This document shows, one piece after another, positions 16,736 to 27,786 of a DNA stretch of 64,000 nucleotides. The translations under genes were made by a program, and so were the position numbers. The DNA is from DASSFG01 sp035547915 (GTDB lineage: Bacteria > Planctomycetota > Planctomycetia > Pirellulales > JAICIG01): the NCBI GenBank assembly GCA_035547915.1, contig DASZTS010000029.1, forward strand, positions 1 through 64,000, given 5' to 3'. Positions within the stretch are counted from its first letter, which is position 1. Every line of letters begins with the position of its first letter. The notes under the pieces were generated by a model that was given only the letters and a program-made list of their open reading frames with translations, did not search any database and was not told the origin of the DNA.

Positions 16736-17518
16736 CTATCTGAAGTACCGCACCGCGTTGCGGAAAACCTGCAAGCCGTCACCTTCGGGGGGAAGACTCC
16801 CGCGGGTCCAGCGCGGATGTTGCGTGGCATCGATATGGCGCTCGGGATGCGGCATCAGGCCGCAGACGCGACCCGTCGTGTCGCACACGCCGGCCACGGC
16901 GCCGGCCGAGCCATTCGGATTGTCGGGATAGGGAACGTCGTCACCGCCGTTCCCATTCGATGGTGCATAGCGCAACACCACTTGGCCACCCGCTGTCAGA
17001 TGGCCAAGCTTCGCCGCATCACATGGCACGAATTTGCCCTCGGCGTGGGCCACCGGTAGATACATCGACTCGATGCCCGAGAAGAACACGCACTTATTGC
17101 TTGCCGTACGAAGGTGGACCCAGCGGTCCTCGAACTTCCCCGAATCGTTGTTGGTCAGCGTGGCGGCCGGGTGGCCTGCTGCGTCGTCATCGAGCAGGAT
17201 GCCCGACTTGACGAGGATCTGAAAGCCGTTGCAGATCCCCAGCACGAGCTTGCCGGCGGCCTTGAATTGGTGCAACGCGTCGCGTAGGTGATGTTGAATC
17301 TGGTTGCCGAGAATCCGGCCCGCCCCCAAATCGTCGCCGTAGCTGAAGCCTCCGGGGATGCAAAGAATCTGATATTCGGTCAAACGCCCCGATTGCTCGA
17401 GAAGCCGATTGACATGCACACGCTCGGCAATCGCTCCCGCGCGCTCGAACGCGAAGGCGCTCTCCGCGTCGCAGTTGGCTCCGGGTGCTCGCAAAACTAA
17501 GACGCGAACTTTCGACAT
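16736..17518 (-). CDS. purQ: Phosphoribosylformylglycinamidine synthase, glutaminase subunit
   Basis: PurQ releases ammonia from glutamine for the PurL-catalysed fourth step of de novo purine synthesis. The 260-residue protein is a class I glutamine amidotransferase: VLVLRAPGANCDAES at the N-terminus, an oxyanion region (CIPGGFSYGDDLGAGRI), the nucleophile C96 in LVLGICNGFQ, and the His-Glu part of the triad in LMPHPERHID. It lies directly downstream of purL (45-nt gap, same strand), so the two subunits are likely co-expressed. Length and motifs are normal for the family. Confidence 0.95.
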   Translation of the reverse strand: MSKVRVLVLRAPGANCDAESAFAFERAGAIAERVHVNRLLEQSGRLTEYQILCIPGGFSYGDDLGAGRILGNQIQHHLRDALHQFKAAGKLVLGICNGFQILVKSGILLDDDAAGHPAATLTNNDSGKFEDRWVHLRTASNKCVFFSGIESMYLPVAHAEGKFVPCDAAKLGHLTAGGQVVLRYAPSNGNGGDDVPYPDNPNGSAGAVAGVCDTTGRVCGLMPHPERHIDATQHPRWTRGSLPPEGDGLQVFRNAVRYFR

Positions 17519-17563
17519 CGTTCTGACTTCTCGGCTCGGTTACGATCGCTTTCCAGACGGCCC

Positions 17564-20482
<2,919 letters not shown>

Positions 20483-20727
20483 CTCGTATCGGCAATTCCT
20501 TGGAGTAGCGGTTTATTGTCGTGCAGGTCGCCGCCTGGTCCGAGTTTCAAACCTCGTCTGCGCCGAACAAATCAAGGCCCGTATCCTAACAAAGCGGCTG
20601 GCCATTGTCGCCGGGTTGCTCGTCGGCGAGCCGATCGGGAAACACTGCGCAGATTCCCACGGCAAATCGGCAACGGTAAGCTGGATTCGCGGGCGTTCCC
20701 TTCCCGAGCCAGAAAGGACCTCTTGCG

Positions 20728-21636
20728 ATGAATCGATACAGCTTGGTTTGCCTCCTCGCCGTTCTCCTTTGCCAAGCCGTCTATGGCGATGACAAGCAGG
20801 AAGGGCCGAAACTGACCGTGGCCACGCGGCGCTACGGCGGGTGCGACCTGATCACGATCGACATCGCGACGAAGGAAGTCACGCGGGTGACGCAGCAGTT
20901 GGGCGACGTCAACGAGGCCTGCTGGCACCCCGACGGCCGGCGGTTGGCGCTCGTGGTCACGACGAACGGCGCCGGAGCACTCAAACTGTTCGACGTACAG
21001 GCGGCGGAACTCAAGCCCGTGGGACGCGGGCCGAACGACCGTGGGCCATGCTGGTCGCCCGACGGCAAAAAGATCCTCTATACGAGCGACGTGAACGGCG
21101 GAGCCGACCTCTTTGTGATGGACGCGGACGGCACGAATCCAACCAATCTGACCAACCGTCAAGGCTGGGATTCAGACGGTGCCTGGTCGCCGGATGGAAA
21201 AAAGATCGCGTTCACCTCCAACCGCACAGGCGGATTTCGGCTCTACGTCATGAACCATGACGGGCAGGAAACGACCGACTTGCTCAAGCAGGATCTCGTC
21301 TACTCGGTCTATCCCTGCTGGTCGTCCGATGGTGAACAGATCGCCTTCGGTGGCCGAGGCAACGACGGCACCATCCAACTCTGCGTCGTCAACGCCGACG
21401 GCCAGGGATTGCAACAGTTGTCCGACGGCGGCCAGCTCAACAGCCACGCGGCTTGGTCACCGGACGGCCAATACCTGGCCTATGCCCGCTTCAACACCAT
21501 GCGCGTCGGCAACAACACGTTCGGCAAGGGCGACCTGATGCTATACGACTGCATCGCCGCCACGCACACCAAGCTGCTTTCCGACGAGTTGCCGATCGTC
21601 GGTCCCCGGCCCACCTGGCAACCGGCCGCGAAGTAG
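20728..21636 (+). CDS. Exported TolB-like beta-propeller protein
   Basis: This 302-residue protein has a signal peptide (MNRYSLVCLLAVLLCQAVYG) and about six WD40-like (PD40) blades. The blade signature recurs as WSPDGKKILYTSD, WSPDGKKIAFTSNR, WSSDGEQIAFGGRG and WSPDGQYLAYARF, each followed by a D/N-rich LYVMNHDG-type strand. This is the fold of the TolB propeller, but the N-terminal TolB domain is missing, so it is not TolB itself. It is probably periplasmic or exported and involved in protein-protein contacts. The start is supported by an AGGA about 9 nt upstream. It is divergent from purL (245-bp gap). Confidence 0.87.
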   Translation: MNRYSLVCLLAVLLCQAVYGDDKQEGPKLTVATRRYGGCDLITIDIATKEVTRVTQQLGDVNEACWHPDGRRLALVVTTNGAGALKLFDVQAAELKPVGRGPNDRGPCWSPDGKKILYTSDVNGGADLFVMDADGTNPTNLTNRQGWDSDGAWSPDGKKIAFTSNRTGGFRLYVMNHDGQETTDLLKQDLVYSVYPCWSSDGEQIAFGGRGNDGTIQLCVVNADGQGLQQLSDGGQLNSHAAWSPDGQYLAYARFNTMRVGNNTFGKGDLMLYDCIAATHTKLLSDELPIVGPRPTWQPAAK

Positions 21637-21651
21637 CAAGAGCGGTCCATC

Positions 21652-22275
21652 CTACTCCATATCCGCGGGCCGCTCGATCAAGAGCGCCACCTCGAAGCGG
21701 CTGTAGGGCTCGTTGGACCGAACAACATGCGCCGGCTTGATACGCAGCTCGCTGATCACCTTGCGCCCCTCGCGAACTCGATAGAGAAACAGGCTGGGGT
21801 CATCCTGCAATTCGCGCGCGAAACCGAATTTCGAGGTCAGCAGGGCAACCAGCCGTCGCGAGTCCCCGGTCGTGCCGAAGAACGTGATCCTCTGCACGCG
21901 TTGTCGTCGGTTGAAGTAATAGGTCAGCGAACCGGCGACGTCATCGGTCGCGGCGCCGGTGACCAAGGGTACGCGGTAGCCTTGCATCTCCACATCCGCC
22001 AACCCGGCTGAAACCCGTGGCCAATGAGCAAGGATCCAATGCGTGGTCACGTCCCAGCGAAAAACCTCCGCCAGGTCGTTGTCGGTCGGCGCCTTAGCCA
22101 GCAACTCCATGCCACCCGCCAAAGGCGGCAGGTCCGCGGATTGCGTAGCCGTGGTGGGGGCGGCGGCGAAGGATGCCTTGTTTGCGGATTTTGCCGATCC
22201 GAAGGAGGCCGAGTAGAGATACGGCAGGGCGACCGAGCCCAAGAGCATCAAGGCGAACCAGGAACGGCTGAACAT
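21652..22275 (-). CDS. Exported planctomycete hypothetical protein
   Basis: This 207-residue protein has no named function. It opens with a signal peptide or membrane anchor (MFSRSWFALMLLGSVALPYL). An Ala/Thr-rich linker follows, then a single compact domain from about residue 50 (LPPLAGGMELLAKAPTDNDL; VFRWDVTTHWILAHWPRVSA; LTYYFNRRQRVQRITFFGTT; RKVISELRIKPAHVV). The domain reads like a conserved planctomycete family, but I cannot name it with certainty. The long frame extends upstream to 22578; the ATG at 22275 is chosen because the signal peptide starts there. It is convergent with the propeller gene (15-bp gap). Confidence 0.78.
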   Translation of the reverse strand: MFSRSWFALMLLGSVALPYLYSASFGSAKSANKASFAAAPTTATQSADLPPLAGGMELLAKAPTDNDLAEVFRWDVTTHWILAHWPRVSAGLADVEMQGYRVPLVTGAATDDVAGSLTYYFNRRQRVQRITFFGTTGDSRRLVALLTSKFGFARELQDDPSLFLYRVREGRKVISELRIKPAHVVRSNEPYSRFEVALLIERPADME

Positions 22276-22448
22276 CGACCGCGCTCCACAATGAGTGTCG
22301 CACGCAGCGAATCTCAGACAGCAAGGCTGTCGGTGCCGGGATTCAGTTGAGGACCGCCGCTCCGCGAACCTTTCTTTCATCGGCTCGCCTGGGGCCGAGA
22401 ATGCCGTCCAGCGGTTCGTCACCCAAGCACTCGGCGCAATCCTCGCGT

Positions 22449-22856
22449 TCAGTCCATTCCGGTCGCCCCGGTCGGCGAATCGCCTCCCAGTGTGGCCGCC
22501 GCATATTCGTCGAGGTCGGCAAATTTCGACCGGCGCTCGGCAGGGTCGATCCCGAGCGAGGCCAGCATGTGTTCGCACCGTTCCGGTGTGTATTTGCGGC
22601 GGAGTTGCGCCAGATACCCGGCGAATCGTTCATCATCCAACGCAGCGGCGAATTTTTCGTAGTGGCCGATCAAATGCCCAGCATTGTGATCGAGGATGGT
22701 CCGCTTGCAGAGCGAGGCGAGCGTATGGCGCCCCCGTTCGGCCGCGACGGCGCCGGCCAGCAACAGCAGCTTATCGCGGTCCCAAGGACGGTTTCGCAGC
22801 CGCGCGGCTCGCGCGAGCTCGAGAAATGCGACAAAGAGGTCATCGCCCACAGCCAT
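22449..22856 (-). CDS. Small cytosolic protein of unknown function downstream of nadA
   Basis: This is a predicted all-helical protein of 135 residues: MAVGDDLFVAFLELARAARL, then LLLLAGAVAAERGRHTLASL, a conserved-looking LDHNAGHLIGHYEKFAAALD and KYTPERCEHMLASLGIDP. There is no signal peptide or membrane segment. It starts 19 nt after the nadA stop on the same strand and is probably co-transcribed, which hints at a link with NAD synthesis, but no family was recognised. The start is set at the ATG (22856) rather than the longer frame, which would run into nadA. Confidence 0.75.
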   Translation of the reverse strand: MAVGDDLFVAFLELARAARLRNRPWDRDKLLLLAGAVAAERGRHTLASLCKRTILDHNAGHLIGHYEKFAAALDDERFAGYLAQLRRKYTPERCEHMLASLGIDPAERRSKFADLDEYAAATLGGDSPTGATGMD

Positions 22857-22875
22857 GAGCGTACCCAGGCGAACG

Positions 22876-24021
22876 TTAGGAGACTGCGAGCATCCGTTCC
22901 AAAGCGACCAACGACCAGCGGGCCACGTCATCGTCGACACGTATCACGTTCACCGGCTGTTCGGCCGCGAGGTTTTCGAGGCTCCAGCAAAGGTGCGCCA
23001 GGTCGATGCGGTACATCGTGGCGCACATGCAGACGACCGGCGAAAGAAAATGAATCTCCTGCTCCGGGTGCTCCTGCTTGAGCCGTTGCACCAGATGCAA
23101 TTCGGTGCCGATAGCCCACTTCGTGCCCGGCGCGGCCGACTCGACTTCGCGAATGATCTTGCCGGTCGAGCCGTAAACGTCAGCCCGCGCCACCACCTCG
23201 CGGCTGCACTCGGGGTGAACCAGCACGCGAATGCCAGGAAATTTGGCGCGAAACTGGTCGACGTGCTCGGGCCGGAACATGGCGTGCACGCTGCAATGTC
23301 CCTGCCAGAGCAGCACCTTGCTGCGCTCGATGGCCTCGGCAGAATTTCCGCCCAACTCCTCGGCGTGCGGATTCCAGACTGCCATCCGGTCGAGCGGCAT
23401 CCCCATGGCAAAGGCCGTGTTACGACCCAGGTGCTGATCGGGGAAGAATAGCACGCGGCTCGTCCGATCGAACGCCCAGCGCAGCACGGCTGCTGCGTTG
23501 CTCGATGTGCACACGATGCCGCCGTGTCGGCCGCAAAACGCCTTCAGGCTGGCGGCCGAATTGATGTAGGTGACGGGCGTAATGTCGCCCGTGTCGATCA
23601 CCTCGCCCAGTTCGTCCCAGCAGGCCTCGACCTGCTCGATCTGGGCCATGTCGGCCATCGAGCAGCCGGCAGCCATATCGGGCAACACGACGGTCACGCG
23701 CTCGCCGTTACGGGCGGCCAGTTTCTCCGGCCGGTTGGCCAGAATATCGGCCGTCTCGGCCATAAAGTGCACGCCGCAGAAGGCGATCGCCCGGCAATCG
23801 GTGCTCTCGGCCGCGAGCTTGCTGAGTTGATAACTGTCGCCCCGCAGGTCGGACATGGCGATCACTTCGTCCTGCTGATAGTGATGTCCCAGGATCAGCA
23901 GGCGTGGGCCGAATGCCGATCGTACCGCGGCGATCCGCGCTTGCAGGACATCGTTGTCGAGCGACTTATAGTCGGCGAGCGGAAACACCCCGGCGGTGGG
24001 CCGAGCGGTGGCGGTCGGCAT
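22876..24021 (-). CDS. nadA: Quinolinate synthase
   Basis: NadA condenses iminoaspartate with dihydroxyacetone phosphate to quinolinate, the [4Fe-4S]-dependent step of de novo NAD synthesis. The 381-residue protein shows RLLILGHHYQQDEVIAMSD, AFCGVHFMAETADIL, and cluster cysteine candidates C120 (PDMAAGCSMAD), C243 (WQGHCSVHAMF) and C333 (SPVVCMCATMY). This spacing matches the longer Bacillus-type enzyme (C110/C230/C320) rather than the short Thermotoga type. HPECSREVV and GSTGKIIREVE are the substrate-binding segments. No nadB or nadC is nearby; a small unknown gene follows 19 nt downstream. Confidence 0.96.
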   Translation of the reverse strand: MPTATARPTAGVFPLADYKSLDNDVLQARIAAVRSAFGPRLLILGHHYQQDEVIAMSDLRGDSYQLSKLAAESTDCRAIAFCGVHFMAETADILANRPEKLAARNGERVTVVLPDMAAGCSMADMAQIEQVEACWDELGEVIDTGDITPVTYINSAASLKAFCGRHGGIVCTSSNAAAVLRWAFDRTSRVLFFPDQHLGRNTAFAMGMPLDRMAVWNPHAEELGGNSAEAIERSKVLLWQGHCSVHAMFRPEHVDQFRAKFPGIRVLVHPECSREVVARADVYGSTGKIIREVESAAPGTKWAIGTELHLVQRLKQEHPEQEIHFLSPVVCMCATMYRIDLAHLCWSLENLAAEQPVNVIRVDDDVARWSLVALERMLAVS

Positions 24022-24197
24022 AGAAGGTCTTGGCAGCGGTGGCAGAGATCAGGAAGAGGTGGGCTCTATGACAGTATATACATGTCGGCAGCGACGGGCG
24101 AAAGCTACCATCTGGTATGCGTGAGCGCCGGGAAGGTGCTCGTTGCACCTGAAAACGGGCATTCGATGAAACGTGTCCGATCCAGCCGTTTTGGCTA

Positions 24198-24299
24198 AGA
24201 GCGGCTGACAGAACCGGGAGGCTGGAGCGCCGTGGGCGAAAAATCGGCCGTGAAACGCCGATTTTTTGTGGAGCTCGATCCGGTTTTGTCGGTTGCTCT
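24198..24299 (+). repeat. Family-1 intergenic inverted-repeat element, copy B
   Basis: This is the cleanest copy (102 bp): AGAGCGGCTGACAGAACCGG at the left and CCGGTTTTGTCGGTTGCTCT at the right. The core hairpin AAAAATCGGC...GCCGATTTTT is perfect and would look like a bidirectional terminator. It lies in the 358-bp gap between divergent nadA and the FliN-like gene; nothing else recognisable was found there. It ends 80 nt before the FliN-like start. Confidence 0.88.
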
Positions 24300-24379
24300 A
24301 AAGTTTGGCGACCTGACAGCCGATAACAGGCTGCGCCATTTCGAGTTATCACGATCCGCCCACTTCTGCGAGACGAACC

Positions 24380-24733
24380 ATGTCGAGTACCGCCGCACCG
24401 ATCGGCGAGCCATGCACCGTAGACGTGCTTCCCAGCTACGCCAGAAGCTTGCTGCGGATCAAGGTGCCCGTGATCGTGACGTTGGCGGCGAAAAAGCAGC
24501 CGATCGGCCGGATCGTGGAACTCGGCCCGGGCTCGATCATCCAATTCGACAAATCGTGCGAAGAAATGCTGGAAATGCACGTCAACGATCAACTTGTGGC
24601 CGAGGGCGAAGCCGTAAAGGTGGGCGACAAATTCGGTATCCGGCTGACGTCTCTGGTCGTCCCCGGAGAGCGGTTCAAGCCGGTCCGGAACGCAGCCGGT
24701 GAGCACACGGGGGATCCCGCCGAGCCGGTATAG
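24380..24733 (+). CDS. Stand-alone FliN/SpoA-domain protein
   Basis: This 117-residue protein consists of one SpoA (surface presentation of antigens) domain, the fold shared by FliN, the FliM C-terminus and type III secretion C-ring proteins. The core is LLRIKVPVIVTLAAKKQPIG, RIVELGPGSIIQFDKSCEEM, LEMHVNDQLVAEGEAVKVGD and KFGIRLTSL, matching FliN in order and length. No other flagellar or secretion gene is present in the window, so it may serve a flagellar switch encoded elsewhere, or be an orphan C-ring paralogue. The start is the ATG following AGACGAACC; no strong Shine-Dalgarno is visible. Confidence 0.87.
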   Translation: MSSTAAPIGEPCTVDVLPSYARSLLRIKVPVIVTLAAKKQPIGRIVELGPGSIIQFDKSCEEMLEMHVNDQLVAEGEAVKVGDKFGIRLTSLVVPGERFKPVRNAAGEHTGDPAEPV

Positions 24734-24938
24734 CATCGTACCCAGGACAAACCGGCCGAAGCGGTGTTGCACCGGCAGGTAGCGAGTGACGCGGCCTAAC
24801 CGCTAAAATAGGGTGCGCGTGACATCTCGATTTTAGGGTGAACTCTGCGGAGCCCGCCCTGTCTTCTTGGTGTGACAAGCTTCCTGGAGTGACAAGCGCC
24901 TCCAGCGATGTCGGTTCACCACCGCGCCTGCCAGCCGC

Positions 24939-25529
24939 ATGATTCTGCTGATCGACAATTACGACTCATTCACCTACAACCTCGTGCAACGGGTGGGCGA
25001 GATCGACGCGGGGCTCGAGTTGCAGGTCCACCGCAACGATCAGATTACGGTCGATGAAATCGCTCGGCTGCGGCCCTCGCACATCATCATATCCCCCGGC
25101 CCTTGTACCCCGCGGGAGGCCGGGATTTCATGCGATGTCATCGAGCATTTCGCCAGTAAAACGCCGATTCTGGGGGTCTGCCTCGGTCATCAGTCGATCG
25201 GCCACGCCTTCGGGGCGAACATCGTACGAGCCAAACGGTTGATGCACGGCAAGACCGACCTGATCGAACATGACTCGCGCGGGCTGTTCGTCGGGCTGGA
25301 GAACCCCTTTCAGGCCATACGCTATCACAGCCTGGTGATCGAACCGGGCACGCTCAGCGACGAATTCGACGTGACCGCCTGGTGCGATGCGCCCGATGGT
25401 GGCCGCGAGATCATGGGCGTGCGTCACAAACAGTATCCGCTGGAAGGCGTGCAATTCCATCCAGAGAGTTTCTTGACGCTCTGTGGCAGCGATATTCTGA
25501 GAAATTTTCTGAATCTGCGCGCGGTCTGA
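24939..25529 (+). CDS. trpG: Anthranilate/aminodeoxychorismate synthase glutaminase subunit
   Basis: This is a class I glutamine amidotransferase of 196 residues that supplies ammonia to TrpE or PabB. MILLIDNYDSFTYNLVQRVG, IISPGPCTPREAG, nucleophile C81 in ILGVCLGHQSIGHAFG and GVQFHPESFLT are all diagnostic. TrpG and PabA cannot be separated on sequence alone, and many bacteria use one amphibolic protein. No trpE or pabB is adjacent, while trpC is 17 kb away. The stop overlaps the moeA start (TGATG), so the two genes are translationally coupled, an unusual functional pairing. Confidence 0.93.
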   Translation: MILLIDNYDSFTYNLVQRVGEIDAGLELQVHRNDQITVDEIARLRPSHIIISPGPCTPREAGISCDVIEHFASKTPILGVCLGHQSIGHAFGANIVRAKRLMHGKTDLIEHDSRGLFVGLENPFQAIRYHSLVIEPGTLSDEFDVTAWCDAPDGGREIMGVRHKQYPLEGVQFHPESFLTLCGSDILRNFLNLRAV

Positions 25530-26755
25530 TGATCTCCATTGAGGAAGCTTTGGGCCACATCGCCGGGCACGTGCGCCCCTTGGCGAGCGTTCGTCTGCCG
25601 CTCGATCGCGCATTGGGGCACGTTCTGGCCGAGGAGATAGCCAGCGACGTCGATTCGCCGCCGCACGATAAATCGATCGTCGACGGCTATGCCATGCGTT
25701 CGGTCGACTTCCGGCCGGGCGAGACTCGGCTCGACGTTATCGAAGAGATCGTGGCCGGCAGCGTGCCGCGATGCTCGGTGACCGCCGGTGCGGCCGCCCG
25801 GATTATGACCGGAGCACCACTGCCCGACGGCGCCGATGCCGTCGTCATGGTCGAGCAGACCGAACACCTCGACACCGCCGGCTCTTCGCTCGGCCAAGTG
25901 TTCATCCGCGCCGAACGCGTGAACGCCCGCCAGAACATCATGCGGCGAGCTTCGTCGATGCGCCAAGGAGAAACCATCCTCCGCCCCGGACACGTGCTGC
26001 GGCCGATGGAAATCGGCTTGTTGGCGGAGGTAGGCCGGCAGGCGGTGACGGTGGTTCGCCAGCCGACGGTGGCGGTGCTGGCGACGGGCAACGAGTTGGT
26101 ACCGTCCGATCAAACACCAACGGCGGGCCAGATTCGCAACTCGAACGGTGCGATGCTGCTGGCGTGCGTGCGTCGCGCGGGCGGCGAACCAATCGATCTT
26201 GGCATCGCGCGCGACGACGGCGCCGCGCTCGCCTCGCGGATGGAGGAAGGGTTGCAATCCGACGTACTGCTCGTTTCCGGCGGCGTTTCGGCCGGCGTGC
26301 TCGATCTGGTTCCCTCCGTACTTGCCGAATTGGGTGTGCGCCAGGTGTTCCACAAGGTCGCCGTGAAACCGGGCAAGCCGCTCTGGTTCGGCACGCTTAC
26401 CGCGAATGGATCGACAAGATACGTTTTCGGGCTGCCGGGCAACCCCGTGAGTAGCCTGGTGTGCTTCGAACTGTTCGTTCGGCCCGGGTTGGCCGCCTTG
26501 AGCGGACAACCGTTTCGGCCACGTCCCGTGTTTGCGGCGAAGTTGGCCGGCGACTTTGATCAGCGCGGCGACCGCGTGACCTACCATCCGGCGACGTTGC
26601 GTGAAGAAGCCGATGGGCAGGTCGTCGAACCCTTGTCGTGGAAGGGGTCTGGCGATTTGTGCGCGCTGGCGGCTTCTCGTATCCTTGTGCGCTTTCCCGC
26701 GGGCACGCGGCGGTTCGCCGCAGGTTCTCTTGTCGATGTCCTGCCCTTCGACTAA
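25529..26755 (+). CDS. moeA: Molybdopterin molybdenumtransferase
   Basis: MoeA inserts molybdate into adenylated molybdopterin in molybdenum cofactor synthesis. The 408-residue protein has the full domain series: MISIEEALGHIAGHVRPLAS, DKSIVDGYAMRSVDF, RIMTGAPLPDGADAVVMVEQ, the MPT-binding AVLATGNELVPSDQTPTAGQ, LLVSGGVSAGVLD, and FGLPGNPVSSLVCFELFVRP. Its start overlaps the trpG stop by one base (TGATG). The TAA stop is the first three bases of the shared part of family-2 repeat copy 1, so the repeat directly abuts or supplies the stop codon. No other molybdenum cofactor genes are in the window. Confidence 0.94.
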   Translation: MISIEEALGHIAGHVRPLASVRLPLDRALGHVLAEEIASDVDSPPHDKSIVDGYAMRSVDFRPGETRLDVIEEIVAGSVPRCSVTAGAAARIMTGAPLPDGADAVVMVEQTEHLDTAGSSLGQVFIRAERVNARQNIMRRASSMRQGETILRPGHVLRPMEIGLLAEVGRQAVTVVRQPTVAVLATGNELVPSDQTPTAGQIRNSNGAMLLACVRRAGGEPIDLGIARDDGAALASRMEEGLQSDVLLVSGGVSAGVLDLVPSVLAELGVRQVFHKVAVKPGKPLWFGTLTANGSTRYVFGLPGNPVSSLVCFELFVRPGLAALSGQPFRPRPVFAAKLAGDFDQRGDRVTYHPATLREEADGQVVEPLSWKGSGDLCALAASRILVRFPAGTRRFAAGSLVDVLPFD

Positions 26756-26830
26756 GAGCCTATCCGAGAACCGATGTTGCGACAGTAATGGTTCGACTCA
26801 CCAAGAGGTTTTCGGATCAGCTCTAAAGCG
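26753..26830 (+). repeat. Family-2 mini inverted-repeat element, copy 1
   Basis: The 70-bp core (26755-26824) starts AGAGCCTATCCGAGAACC and ends GGTTTTCGGATCAGCTCT, inverted repeats of about 18 bp. The match to the copy at 50234-50311 has one mismatch in 70 bp, and the shared sequence extends to TAA on the left and AAAGCG on the right. It begins at the moeA stop codon and ends 53 nt before livH. Confidence 0.9.
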
Positions 26831-26883
26831 CCCCACGGCTTGCCGCACCGCGATTCAGCGCCTCGGATCGCCGAAACCAAGAA

Positions 26884-27786
26884 ATGCTCGAACACGTTTT
26901 GATCGGTTTGGCCAACGGGTCGCTGTTCGCGTTGATCGCGTTGGGCTACACCATGGTCTACGGCATCGTCGAGCTGATCAACTTCGCGCACGGCGACGTT
27001 TTCATGCTCGGTTCGGCGCTGGCGCTCGCCCTCGTCACGAGCATGGGCTTGGGGGACGCGAGCCAGCTTGCCCAAGGCTGGGGCATCGTCCTGCTGCTGG
27101 CGACCGTGCCGGCCTTTTGTGCTGGCCTGAACCTCGCGATCTACCTGGTTGTATATCGCCCGTTACGCAGCGCTCCGCGACTGGCGGGTTTGGTCTCGGC
27201 CATCGGCACTTCGTTCGTGCTCATGAATCTTGGATTGTTCTGGCTCGGCGCGGCCGACGTCGGATTTCCCGATCTGCTGCCCCGACAAAACCTGGTCGGT
27301 GGTGACCGTGTACAGTTCACGTGCAAGGATCTGCTGGTAATCGCCGTGACCTTGCCGACGATGTGTGGGCTGAGCGCACTCGTCAAGTTCACCCGTTTGG
27401 GCAAGGCCATGCGGGCGACCGCCCAAGATCCGCTGGCGGCCCAACTGGTTGGCGTTCCCGTCGAACGGGTCGTCGGGATCACGTTTGCCATCGGCGGCTG
27501 CCTGGCCGGTGTGGCCAGCGTGGTTTATTCGCTCTATGTGAACACCGTCAGCTACCAGATGGGATTCCAGAACGGCCTGTACGCGTTTACGGCCGCGGTG
27601 CTCGGTGGCATCGGCAATCTGCCCGGCGCGATGGTCGGTGGCCTGCTGATCGGGCTCGTGAGATCGCTGGGCAGTGCCTACCTGGGTGAGCGATGGACGA
27701 GCGCGGCCGTATTCGCCATCCTCATTCTGGTGCTCGTGTTTCGTCCCCAGGGACTGCTCGGCAGCCGGCTGCGAGAGCGCGTATGA
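26884..27786 (+). CDS. livH: Branched-chain amino acid/urea-type ABC transporter permease, LivH type
   Basis: This inner-membrane permease of 300 residues has about eight hydrophobic segments. The LivH signature is present from the start (LIGLANGSLFALIALGYTMV, YGIVELINFAHGDVFMLGS) and at the C-terminus (AFTAAVLGGIGNLPGAMVGG). LGKAMRATAQDPLAAQLVGV is the coupling-helix region that contacts the ATPase. The start lies 53 nt after a family-2 repeat, and the ATGA overlap with livM shows coupling. The ATPase genes (livF/livG) and the binding-protein gene are not in this window, so substrate identity cannot be judged; urea and amide transporters share this fold. Confidence 0.92.
   Translation: MLEHVLIGLANGSLFALIALGYTMVYGIVELINFAHGDVFMLGSALALALVTSMGLGDASQLAQGWGIVLLLATVPAFCAGLNLAIYLVVYRPLRSAPRLAGLVSAIGTSFVLMNLGLFWLGAADVGFPDLLPRQNLVGGDRVQFTCKDLLVIAVTLPTMCGLSALVKFTRLGKAMRATAQDPLAAQLVGVPVERVVGITFAIGGCLAGVASVVYSLYVNTVSYQMGFQNGLYAFTAAVLGGIGNLPGAMVGGLLIGLVRSLGSAYLGERWTSAAVFAILILVLVFRPQGLLGSRLRERV

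Noticed and set aside
24060..24100. AT-rich TATATACTGT patch considered as the nadA promoter
   Set aside because: A -10-like TATACT is present on the minus strand but no acceptable -35 hexamer at 16-18 bp spacing was found.
24195..24413. 72-codon minus-strand frame sharing peptide NRRFTADFS with frames at 12426-12719
   Set aside because: It arises from translation of family-1 repeat copies; there is no independent coding evidence.
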